Source: Streptomyces longisporoflavus (GTDB lineage: Bacteria > Actinomycetota > Actinomycetes > Streptomycetales > Streptomycetaceae). Taken from it: a stretch of 64,000 bases of DNA. The stretch covers positions 62,001 through 126,000 of the forward strand of contig NZ_BMTR01000008.1 in NCBI RefSeq assembly GCF_014649775.1. The letters run 5' to 3'. The notes under the pieces were generated by a model. That model worked only from the letters and a program-made list of their open reading frames with translations, was not told where the DNA came from and did no database searches. Shown here in pieces: positions 8,709 through 16,504 of this stretch. A program made the position numbers and the translations under genes. How positions within the stretch are numbered: the stretch's first letter is position 1; the number at the start of each line of letters is the position of its first letter.

Positions 8709-9494
8709 GTGGCGTATCCCGCCATGTCTGGTACCGGAACGACTGCAGGGGACGATCCACTCCAGACCGCGGTATGGCGGCTGCGTTCGCGCGGCTGCTG
8801 GACCGACGCGGCCGCGCTGCTCGCCTCACGTGAGGGGCCGGGTCCCGCACTGCAGAGAACCTCGCTCCTGGTGGAGCGGTGCCTGTTCACGGGCGAGGGA
8901 TGGGCGGAGGCGGAGGACGGCCTCCGTACGGCGGAGGCGCTGGCCGTGGCGGACGAGGACCGCGGGGCCGCGGCGTGCGAGCGCGGTCAGCTGGCGTACG
9001 CCTCCACGGTGCTCGCCGTGCGGGACCGGGCCGACGAGGCGCGTACGGCGCTCGGGCGGGCGGCGGCGCTGCTCGCCCCGAATGCTCCGGGGCGCCCTCT
9101 CCTCGATTTCCGGCGGGGTCTGATCGCCGAGCACATCGCGGACTCCCCCCAGGCGGCGCGGGCCGCGTACCGGCGGGCGCATGCGGGGGCGACGGCGCAC
9201 TCCGATCCCCTGCTGCTCTCCTTCACCTGGCGTCACTTGGCCGGACTCGCCTTGCGGGAGGGCGAGTTGGCGGAGGCGCGGCACGGCTTCGCGGAGTCGC
9301 TGCGGATCAGGGAGGAGCTGGGATATCTGGTGGGCACGGCGCCGGCGCTGGCCGCGTTGGCGGACGCGGAGCCGGAGCCGGAGGCCGGGCGCCTTCGGGC
9401 CGAGGCGGCGCGTCTTTTCCGCTTGATGGGCGGGGTGCCGTCGTGGCTGGCACAGCATCTGACACCGCCGGCACCGCCTGCGCCTGCGGCGTGA
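8709..9494 (+). CDS. TPR-like helical-repeat protein of unknown function
   Basis: A 261-aa soluble protein rich in Ala, Leu, Arg and Glu, with several degenerate 34-residue TPR-like helical pairs (ACERGQLAYASTVLAVRDRA, LAGLALREGELAEARHGFAE, LAALADAEPEPEAGRLRAEAARLF in pieces). No catalytic motif or signal peptide was seen. I chose GTG 8709, which has GGGGAGGG just upstream; the open frame extends a few codons further. It is transcribed alone, convergent with the GntR regulator, and ends in an unusual G-run region. A scaffolding role is likely for such repeats but its partner is unknown. Confidence 0.7.
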   Translation: MAYPAMSGTGTTAGDDPLQTAVWRLRSRGCWTDAAALLASREGPGPALQRTSLLVERCLFTGEGWAEAEDGLRTAEALAVADEDRGAAACERGQLAYASTVLAVRDRADEARTALGRAAALLAPNAPGRPLLDFRRGLIAEHIADSPQAARAAYRRAHAGATAHSDPLLLSFTWRHLAGLALREGELAEARHGFAESLRIREELGYLVGTAPALAALADAEPEPEAGRLRAEAARLFRLMGGVPSWLAQHLTPPAPPAPAA

Positions 9495-9498
9495 GGCA

Positions 9499-9524
9499 GG
9501 GGGCTGGGGGCAGGGGGCAGGGGG
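9499..9524 (+). other. Four-run G5 quadruplex motif after the TPR-like gene
   Basis: GGGGG runs occur at 9499-9503, 9506-9510, 9513-9517 and 9520-9524, separated by only CT, CA and CA. This meets the strictest intramolecular G-quadruplex pattern. It begins 5 nt past the stop codon at 9492-9494, so it would be in the 3' end of the sense transcript. Confidence 0.75.
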
Positions 9525-9531
9525 CCATCAC

Positions 9532-9618
9532 TAGCCCGGCCGGCGTTTGAGGCCAGTCTTTTCGGGGGTCCAGGGGGCGGAGCCCCATGGTTTCGGGAAG
9601 GGGCGGGATCGGGGAGAG
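9532..9618 (-). repeat. Dispersed intergenic element, copy A
   Basis: Read on the minus strand this holds CTCTCCCCGATCCCGCCCC, TTCCCGAAA, the inverted repeat GGGGCTCCGCCCCC, and a CCTCAAACGCCGGCCGGGCT block. The same ordered blocks occur at 26511-26640 and 54531-54630. It lies between the convergent TPR-like and GntR genes and probably serves as a transcription terminator region. Confidence 0.6.
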
Positions 9619-9641
9619 CCCCGCGGGGACCGCCCGGGCCC

Positions 9642-10415
9642 TCAGCCCCCGGCCCCCGCGAAGTGCTCCCGCACCAGCGTCTGAACGACCCCCAGATCCT
9701 GCGCCACCAACGCCTCGAGCAGAGCCGTATGCTCCGCCGCGTCAGCGACAAGATCCGCCCGCCGCCCGGCGACAGGGCCGCTCACCAGGGGCCACTGCGA
9801 CCGACGGTGCAGATCATCCGCCACCTGTACCAACTGCTGGTTACCCGAAAGGGCGAGGACCGCCCCGTGAAAGGCCCGGTCCGCCTCCGCGTACCGCGCG
9901 AGATCCCCGCCCGCCGCGGCCACCGCACTCGCCTCCGCGAGCGGCCGCAACTCACACCACCGCGCGGCAGGCACCGTACGGGCGAGCCGCAGCATCACCG
10001 GCACCTCGATCAGCGCCCGCACCTCCGCCAGCTCCCCCAGCTCGCGCGCGCTCCGTTCGGTGACCCGGAAGCCGCGGTTCGGGACGACCTCCACCGCCCC
10101 CTCGGTCGCCAGCTGCTGCATCGCCTCGCGCACGGGAGTGGCCGAGACCCCGAACCGCTCGCCGAGCGCGGGCGCCGAGTACACCTCGCCCGGCGCGAGC
10201 TCGCCCCCGACGAGCGCGGCCCGCAGGGCGTCCAGGATCTGACCGCGGACCGAGTTCCGCTGCACGGCCTTGCGGGGCGCGGGCAGCACCGCCTCCCCGT
10301 GCGTGTGCTCGCCGCGGGCCAAGGGGACGGCCGCGTCTCGGGCCGTCGCGGCCTGCACCTGCTCCGGCACGCGGAAGGCGAGGCGGTACGCGTCATGCGC
10401 TCTGGCCTGCTCCAC
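9642..10415 (-). CDS. GntR family (FadR/FCD subgroup) transcriptional regulator
   Basis: A 257-aa regulator with a winged helix-turn-helix at about residues 52-115 (SVRGQILDALRAALVGGELAPG, then ERFGVSATPVREAMQQLATEG and VVPNRGFRVTE) and an all-helical FCD ligand-binding domain (ELAEVRALIEVPVMLRLAR, DRAFHGAVLALSGNQQLVQVAD in pieces, AAEHTALLEAL) that usually binds a carboxylic acid through metal-ligating Asp and His residues. The frame opens to an ATG at 10463, but codons 10416-10463 lack third-position GC bias, so I chose GTG 10415 with GGGGTGG upstream. No catabolic partner is adjacent, so the target is unknown. Confidence 0.85.
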   Translation of the reverse strand: MEQARAHDAYRLAFRVPEQVQAATARDAAVPLARGEHTHGEAVLPAPRKAVQRNSVRGQILDALRAALVGGELAPGEVYSAPALGERFGVSATPVREAMQQLATEGAVEVVPNRGFRVTERSARELGELAEVRALIEVPVMLRLARTVPAARWCELRPLAEASAVAAAGGDLARYAEADRAFHGAVLALSGNQQLVQVADDLHRRSQWPLVSGPVAGRRADLVADAAEHTALLEALVAQDLGVVQTLVREHFAGAGG

Positions 10416-10503
10416 GAGTCCACCCCAAAGTCCGCTCGGTTCGAAAGGTACGAGAGGCACCATAGGCGGACAGCCCTCCAGTTGAAACCTCGATCATTCC
10501 GGG

Positions 10504-10522
10504 TAAGGTTAGGCTTACCTGT
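10504..10522 (+). promoter_or_regulatory. Iron box (DmdR/IdeR/DtxR operator)
   Basis: TAAGGTTAGGCTTACCTGT matches the DtxR-family consensus TWAGGTTAGSCTWACCTWA at 17 of 19 positions. It lies 27 bp upstream of the FhuF-like gene start at 10550, where a bound iron-loaded repressor would block transcription. It is the clearest operator in the window. Confidence 0.88.
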
Positions 10523-10549
10523 AATCGATCGTGATTCGGTGGTTCCCTC

Positions 10550-11401
10550 ATGTCCGTCCCCACCCTGGCCAAGCGCGCCCCCAGCGCCCTCGCGGACGCC
10601 TATGCCCGCCTCGCCGAGGTGTTCCCCGGACTGCGCGTGAGTGAGCTCGGCGACGGCGAGCAGGCCCCACGGGGCGGCGGCTGGGTCACCGCCGCCCGGC
10701 TCGCGGAGGGCGGGGCCGACCTCGACGCGTTCCTCGCGTGGGACGAGGCGCAGGTGCAGAAGGACTACGGACAGGCGGGCCGCCCGGACGTCATCGCCAG
10801 CTTCGCCCTGCACCGCTACGCCTGGCCGGCCACCCTGCTCTTCACCGTGCCGTGGTTCCTGCTGCGCAGGGTCCCCCGCTTCCCCGTGGAGAACGTCTCC
10901 TACGAACGCACCCTCGGCCGTCTCGCCGTCCGCAGCACGGGCTTCGCCTGCCTGCCCGACGACCCGGCCGCCTCCCTGCCGGGCGCGCACGTCGTGGCGG
11001 ACGAGGAGGCGCTGCGCGCGGAGGTCCGTGACGCGGTCGCCGAGCACCTGGGACCGCTCCTTGACGCCTTCGGGCCCCGGATGCGGCGCCGCTCGCGCGC
11101 CCTGTGGAGCCTCGCCACGGACGAGATCGTCGAGGGCCTCTGGTACATCGCGCACCTCCTCGGCGAGGAGGAGCGCGCCACGGCCGATCTGGAGCGGCTG
11201 CTCCCCGGCGCCACCAAGCCGTACGTGGGCACGGCGGGGTTCCGTGAGCTGACGGGTCCGAACGGCGAGTCCCTGCCGACGCGGGATCGCGCGAGCTGCT
11301 GCATGTTCTACACGCTGCGCCCCGAGGACACCTGCGTGACGTGCCCGCGCACCTGTGACGCGGACCGCATCGAGCGGCTGAGCGCCGCCGCGGCGGCCTG
11401 A
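10550..11401 (+). CDS. FhuF-type ferric siderophore reductase
   Basis: A 283-aa cytoplasmic protein ending in the diagnostic cysteine pattern CCMFYTLRPEDTCVTCPRTC, the C-C-x10-C-x2-C that binds a [2Fe-2S] cluster in FhuF-like siderophore-iron reductases. The central part has RPDVIASFALHRYAWP and a hydrophobic ATLLFTVPWFLL stretch. Such enzymes release iron from imported ferric siderophores by reducing it to Fe(II). The iron box 27 bp upstream predicts repression when iron is plentiful. The ATG at 10550 has no strong Shine-Dalgarno sequence. No siderophore transporter lies nearby, so it probably serves uptake systems encoded elsewhere. Confidence 0.85.
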   Translation: MSVPTLAKRAPSALADAYARLAEVFPGLRVSELGDGEQAPRGGGWVTAARLAEGGADLDAFLAWDEAQVQKDYGQAGRPDVIASFALHRYAWPATLLFTVPWFLLRRVPRFPVENVSYERTLGRLAVRSTGFACLPDDPAASLPGAHVVADEEALRAEVRDAVAEHLGPLLDAFGPRMRRRSRALWSLATDEIVEGLWYIAHLLGEEERATADLERLLPGATKPYVGTAGFRELTGPNGESLPTRDRASCCMFYTLRPEDTCVTCPRTCDADRIERLSAAAAA

Positions 11402-11633
11402 CGGCGGCCTCCCGCCGGACCGAAACCACAACGCCTCCTTCCTGAACCACCCTTTCGTGTCCGTTTAATCGAACTCAACTCCCATCACCGTGGCCTGAGT
11501 TCGAGCAAAACGGCGCGCGCCACACCCCTTTGCACCCCCCTACGCGTTCTCTTGCCCCGAAACCCCTCTGAGGGCCATCGGGATTGGGTCACTATGGCGC
11601 CCGAACGCCCTACCGCGACGCAAGGGACCCCAG

Positions 11634-12692
11634 ATGAGACTGACCGACATATCGCTGGACTGGCTGCTTCCGGGCTGCGTCCTGCTCCTGGGCATGCTGG
11701 CGGCGGTGGCGGTACTCGCACGCGGCAAGCGCGCAGGCCAGAAAGCGGCCGGCGGTGCCACCAGCGACGACTCCTGGGAACGCAGCGAGGAGCGCCGCAG
11801 GCGCAAGGAAGCCATCTACGGATCGGCCTCGTACGTTCTGCTGTTCTGCTGTGCGGCGGTCGCCGCCGCACTCTCCTTCCACGGCCTGGTCGGCTTCGGC
11901 CGGCAGAACCTCAACCTCACCGGCGGCTGGGAGTACCTGGTCCCGTTCGGGCTCGACGGCGCGGCGATGTTCTGCTCCGTGCTCGCCGTGCGCGAGGCCA
12001 GCCATGGTGACGCGGCCCTCGGTTCGCGCCTCCTGGTCTGGACGTTCGCCGGGGCGGCGGCCTGGTTCAACTGGGTGCACGCGCCCAGGGGTCTCGGCCA
12101 CGCGGGCGCCCCGCAGTTCTTCGCCGGAATGTCGCTCTCGGCCGCGGTGCTCTTCGACCGCGCCCTGAAGCAGACCCGCCGTGCGGCGCTGCGGGAACAG
12201 GGTCTGGTGCCACGGCCGTTGCCGCAGATCCGGATCGTGCGGTGGCTTCGCGCACCGCGGGAGACCTTCGGCGCCTGGTCGCTGATGCTCCTCGAAGGCG
12301 TACGCAGCCTGGACGAGGCGGTCGAGGAGGTCCGCGAGGACCGGCGCGAGAAGGAGCGCAACCGGACCAACAGGCGCGACCGGGAGAAGCTGGAGCGTGC
12401 ACAGCTGAAGGCGATCAGCAGAGGCCATCGCGGCCTCCCGATGCGCGGCGGTGCGCGGCAGGTCGACCTGCCGTCCGTCGCCCCGGCGGCGGGGTCCGCG
12501 CAAGTCACCGCGGACCCTGCCATAGCCACGCCGGAACAGTTGCCGCTGCGCTCCCGTCCCTCCCTCCAGGCCGTGAAGAACGGCGCTGAACCCGTCACCG
12601 TCGACCTCACCGCCGAGGACGACACCCAGACGCTGCCGCGGCTCGACTCCCTCGAGCAGAAGCTCAAGGATCTGGAGCAACAGTTCGGCTGA
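11634..12692 (+). CDS. DUF2637 domain membrane protein
   Basis: A 352-aa protein with an N-terminal membrane helix (DWLLPGCVLLLGMLAAVAVLA), a charged loop, then the DUF2637 core of about four hydrophobic segments: YVLLFCCAAVAAALSFHGL, the conserved GWEYLVPFGLDGAAMFCSVLA, WTFAGAAAWFNWVHAP and FFAGMSLSAAVLFDRAL. A long basic region with a probable coiled coil (VEEVREDRREKERNRTNRRD) and a low-complexity tail follow. The domain is known from streptomycete plasmid spread proteins and many chromosomal proteins, but its biochemical function is not established. The ATG at 11634 has AAGGGACC upstream. Confidence 0.82.
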   Translation: MRLTDISLDWLLPGCVLLLGMLAAVAVLARGKRAGQKAAGGATSDDSWERSEERRRRKEAIYGSASYVLLFCCAAVAAALSFHGLVGFGRQNLNLTGGWEYLVPFGLDGAAMFCSVLAVREASHGDAALGSRLLVWTFAGAAAWFNWVHAPRGLGHAGAPQFFAGMSLSAAVLFDRALKQTRRAALREQGLVPRPLPQIRIVRWLRAPRETFGAWSLMLLEGVRSLDEAVEEVREDRREKERNRTNRRDREKLERAQLKAISRGHRGLPMRGGARQVDLPSVAPAAGSAQVTADPAIATPEQLPLRSRPSLQAVKNGAEPVTVDLTAEDDTQTLPRLDSLEQKLKDLEQQFG

Positions 12693-12731
12693 TGTCAGCA
12701 GCGCAGGACGGGTAACGGTCGGCGGTCCGGT

Positions 12732-13214
12732 TCAGGCCGGGCCGCCGTCCAGTTCGAACCACACCACCTTCCCGACGCCGTGTGCCCGCACGCCCCATGC
12801 GTCGGAGAGCGACTGCACGAGCATCAGGCCCCGGCCGTGCGTGCTGTCCTCGGCGTTCACCGCGGTGAGCTTCGGCCGGCGCCCGACGAAGTCCCTGACC
12901 TCGACCCGCAGCCTGCCCGGCCGCACGGTCGCCGTCAGAATGGCGTCACGATCGGTGTGCACCAGTGCGTTCGTCACCAGTTCGCTGGTCAGCAACTCGG
13001 CTATCTCGGATTTTCCGGGCCTCCCCCAGGCCCCGAGAAGTTCACGCAGAGCGCCCCTGACTTCGGGGACCGCCCGCAGGTCGGATCGCCCCAATCTGCG
13101 CCGGAGCTGAGCCCGATGGAGCTCGCCCGGCTTGCTGTCGGTCGGCTCGTCCCTTGCTTTCGGCGAAGAGGTCCCCAGATGGATGGGACCGCCCCCTCTT
13201 ACTTGCCTTGTCAT
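12732..13214 (-). CDS. RsbW-like ATP-binding protein (HATPase_c_2, anti-sigma type)
   Basis: A 160-aa protein with a GHKL ATPase fold: N-box ELLTSELVTNALVHT, a substituted G1 region (RVEVRDFVGRRPKLTAV) and the GRGLMLVQSLSDAWGV G2 motif. Streptomycetes carry many such proteins, used as serine kinases of anti-sigma antagonists or with SpoIIE-type phosphatases. No sigma factor or antagonist is adjacent. I chose ATG 13214; a TTG 15 nt upstream is better placed for the GGAGG at about 13240, so the start is uncertain by five residues. It converges with the DUF2637 gene. Confidence 0.83.
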   Translation of the reverse strand: MTRQVRGGGPIHLGTSSPKARDEPTDSKPGELHRAQLRRRLGRSDLRAVPEVRGALRELLGAWGRPGKSEIAELLTSELVTNALVHTDRDAILTATVRPGRLRVEVRDFVGRRPKLTAVNAEDSTHGRGLMLVQSLSDAWGVRAHGVGKVVWFELDGGPA

Positions 13215-13431
13215 GACCCCCGCCCACAAACGAGATAATTCCTCCTTGCTCGAACACGCTCACGGGATGCATGCCCCACCCGGTTGGCGGCACTCATGTC
13301 CATTGCTCAACGATTGAGGCGGGTGCGCCCGGGCCGGGCGGGGAAGTGAAGCCGGTGGACCGTTTCCGCTTGATCCCGACCGGGTCCCGCCGAGCCACAC
13401 CGGGTCCCCCCGAGCACTCCGAGGAGCCGCC

Positions 13432-16400
13432 GTGCACGACGATCGACTGCTGGTGGAGGGACGCCTGGAGCGCGCCCTGCGGCAGTTCATCCGCCCCGCC
13501 CAGTACGCGGACCGTGTGCCGCTCGCCCTCTCCGTCTGGCACGCGCCGGGCGAACCCGTCCCCGTCGCCGAGGCCCTGGCCGCCTCGTACGAGCCCTTCG
13601 AGGCGGGCACCGCTTGGGGAAAACCCTGGTCAACCAGTTGGTTCCGGCTGCGCGGTCAGGTGCCCGACTCCTGGCGCGGGCGCCACGTCGAGGTGGTCGT
13701 CGACCCCGGCTTCACCGGCGAGGGACCCGGCTTCCAGGCCGAGGGTCTGGTGTACGACGCGTCCGGCGTCCCCATCAAGGGCATTCACCCCCGCAACCGG
13801 CACATCCCCGTGGCAACTGCCGCGCGGGGCGGCGAACCGGTGCACCTCCTCCTGGAGGCTGCCGCCAACCCGACCGTTCTGCACGATTTCGAACCGACCC
13901 CCCTGGGCGACGTACTGACCGCGGGTGATGGCCCCATCTACCGATTCGCGTCTGCCGACGTCGCCGTACTGGACGAGGACGTTTGGCAGTTGACACTGGA
14001 CATCGAGGTCCTCTCCGAGCTCATGTACGAACTGGACGCCGCCCGTCCGCGGCGCCACGAGATCCTGCGCGCCCTGGAGCGAGCGCTCGACGCGCTCGAT
14101 CTGCACGACGTGTCGGGCACGGCGGCAGCGGCCCGCGCCGAGCTCACGGAGGTCCTCGCGAGCCCCGCACACGCCAGCGCGCACCGGGTGTCGGCCACCG
14201 GACACGCCCACATCGACTCGGCATGGCTGTGGCCGCTGCGCGAGACGGTGCGCAAGGCTTCGCGCACCTTTGCCAATGTGACGGCTCTTGCAAAGGACTA
14301 TCCCGAGCTGGTCTTCGCCTGTTCACAGGCCCAGCAGTACGCCTGGGTCAAGGAGCACCAGCCGCATATCTGGGAGCGGATCAAGAAGGCCGTCGCGGAC
14401 GGCAACTGGTCGCCGGTGGGCTCCATGTGGGTCGAGTCGGACGCCAACATGCCGGGCGGCGAGGCGCTCGCGCGGCAGATCACGCACGGCATGCGGTTCT
14501 TCCGCGAGGAGCTGGGGGTGGAGACCGAGGAGATCTGGCTGCCGGACTCCTTCGGCTACACGGCGGCGTTCCCGCAGCTGGCGAAGCTCGCGGGCATCCG
14601 CTGGTTCCTCACCCAGAAGCTGAGCTGGAACCAGTCCAACAAGATGCCGCACCACACCTTCTGGTGGGAGGGCATCGACGGCACCCGCGTCTTCACGCAC
14701 TTCCCCCCGGTGGACACGTACAACTCCCAGTTCCACGGTGCCGAACTGGCCCACGCGGAGCGGAACTTCACCGAGAAGGGCCGCGCGTCCCACTCCCTCG
14801 TGCCGTTCGGCTGGGGCGACGGCGGTGGCGGACCCACCCGCGAGATGCTGGAGAAGGCACGGCGGCTGCGGTCCCTGGAGGGTTCGCCGCGGGTCGAGAT
14901 CGTCAAGCCCTCGAAGTTCTTCGCCGCCGCCGAGGAGGAGTACGGGGCGCAGGCTCCCGTCTGGTCCGGCGAGCTGTATCTGGAGCTGCACCGCGCCACG
15001 TACACCTCGCAGGCGGCCACCAAGCGCGGCAACCGCCGCACCGAACACGGCCTGCGCGAGGCCGAGTTGTGGTGCACCGCCGCAGCGGTTCGCGATCCCG
15101 CCTACGTCTACCCCTACGAGACCCTCGACCGGCTGTGGAAGACCGTGCTCCTGCACCAGTTCCACGACATCCTGCCGGGCTCGTCGATCGCCTGGGTGCA
15201 CCGCGAGGCCCGCGACACGTACGCGCGCGTGCTCGCCGAGCTGGATGAGATCACCGCGTCGGCGGTCCGCTCGCTCGGCCCCGGCGGGCCCACCGCCCTG
15301 AACGCGTCGCCGTACGCGCGCAGCGAGGTCGTCACGACCGACGAGGGCACCCTGGTGCACGTCAATGTCCCGGCCCTGGGCAGCAAGGCACTCGACGAGG
15401 CCGCCTCGTACACGCGGGAGACCGGGGCGACCGCGCTGCTCGCCGACGGCGAGATCCAGTTGCTGAACGAGCATCTGCGCGTGTCCGTCGACGCGGACGG
15501 GCTCCTGACCTCCGTGCACGACAACGACGCGCACCGCGAGGTCCTCTCCCCCGGCTCGCGCGGCAACCTCCTCCAGCTGCACCCCGACCACCCCACGCAC
15601 TACGACGCGTGGGACCTCGACAAGCACTACCGCAACACCCACACCGACCTCACGGCCGCCGAGTCCGTGGAGCTGGTCGAGGACGGGCCGCTGCGCGTAG
15701 CCGTCCGTGTGGTGCGGGCCTTCGGCAACTCGCGGATCACCCAGGAGATCCGCCTCGCGGCCGGCAGCCGCCGCCTCGACGTCGTCACGGAGGTCGACTG
15801 GCGCGAGTCGGAGAAGGTGCTCAAGGCCGCCTTCCCGCTGGACGTGCACGCCGAACGCTCCGCGGCCGAGATCCAGTTCGGGCACGTGCACCGCTCCACG
15901 CACGCCAACACCGGCTGGGACGCGGCCCGTTTCGAGATCTGCGCGCACCGGTGGCTGCGGGTCGCCGAGGAGGCGTACGGCGTGGCGGTGCTCAACGACT
16001 CGACGTACGGCCATGACGTGACGCGTACGCCGCACGGCGACGGACTCGGCACGACCGTGCGCCTCACGCTCCTCCGTGCGCCGCACAGTCCTGACCCGGA
16101 GACGGACCTGGGCGTGCACAAGTTCACGTACGCGCTGCTGCCCGGCGCGACGACGGGCGACGCGGTCGCGGAGGGGCTCGCCCTGAACCTGCCGCTGCGG
16201 GTGGCCGACGCGCCCGTACTGCCCTCCCTGGTGAGCGTCGACAATCCGGCGGTGACCGTGGAGTCGGTGAAGCTCGCGGACGACGGGAGCGGCGATGTGG
16301 TGGTGCGGCTCTACGAGTCGCGGGGCGGGCGCGCCGCGGCCGCGCTCACCACGTCGTTCGCGGTGACCACGGCCGAGGTGACCGATCTCCTGGAGCGCCC

Positions 16401-16488
16401 GCTGGAGGCGGCGCACACCGACGGCGACGGCGTCGTGCTCGCGCTGCGTCCGTTCCAGATCCTGACGCTCCGGCTGCGGCCGGCCTGA
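13432..16488 (+). CDS. Alpha-mannosidase, glycoside hydrolase family 38
   Basis: A 1018-aa enzyme that removes alpha-linked mannose with retention. An N-terminal beta-sandwich is followed by the catalytic domain: the zinc-binding GHAHIDSAWLWPLRETV near residue 258, the WVESDANMPGGEAL segment whose Asp near residue 336 aligns with the nucleophile, LPDSFGYTAAFPQ, and LLHQFHDILPGSSI with further zinc ligands. A C-terminal beta-rich domain completes it. There is no signal peptide, so it is cytoplasmic and may act on imported oligosaccharides. The GTG at 13432 has GAGGAG upstream. It stands alone and converges with poxB, 16 bp away. Confidence 0.92.
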   Translation: MHDDRLLVEGRLERALRQFIRPAQYADRVPLALSVWHAPGEPVPVAEALAASYEPFEAGTAWGKPWSTSWFRLRGQVPDSWRGRHVEVVVDPGFTGEGPGFQAEGLVYDASGVPIKGIHPRNRHIPVATAARGGEPVHLLLEAAANPTVLHDFEPTPLGDVLTAGDGPIYRFASADVAVLDEDVWQLTLDIEVLSELMYELDAARPRRHEILRALERALDALDLHDVSGTAAAARAELTEVLASPAHASAHRVSATGHAHIDSAWLWPLRETVRKASRTFANVTALAKDYPELVFACSQAQQYAWVKEHQPHIWERIKKAVADGNWSPVGSMWVESDANMPGGEALARQITHGMRFFREELGVETEEIWLPDSFGYTAAFPQLAKLAGIRWFLTQKLSWNQSNKMPHHTFWWEGIDGTRVFTHFPPVDTYNSQFHGAELAHAERNFTEKGRASHSLVPFGWGDGGGGPTREMLEKARRLRSLEGSPRVEIVKPSKFFAAAEEEYGAQAPVWSGELYLELHRATYTSQAATKRGNRRTEHGLREAELWCTAAAVRDPAYVYPYETLDRLWKTVLLHQFHDILPGSSIAWVHREARDTYARVLAELDEITASAVRSLGPGGPTALNASPYARSEVVTTDEGTLVHVNVPALGSKALDEAASYTRETGATALLADGEIQLLNEHLRVSVDADGLLTSVHDNDAHREVLSPGSRGNLLQLHPDHPTHYDAWDLDKHYRNTHTDLTAAESVELVEDGPLRVAVRVVRAFGNSRITQEIRLAAGSRRLDVVTEVDWRESEKVLKAAFPLDVHAERSAAEIQFGHVHRSTHANTGWDAARFEICAHRWLRVAEEAYGVAVLNDSTYGHDVTRTPHGDGLGTTVRLTLLRAPHSPDPETDLGVHKFTYALLPGATTGDAVAEGLALNLPLRVADAPVLPSLVSVDNPAVTVESVKLADDGSGDVVVRLYESRGGRAAAALTTSFAVTTAEVTDLLERPLEAAHTDGDGVVLALRPFQILTLRLRPA

Positions 16489-16504
16489 GCAGCCCGGGCG
16501 GCGG

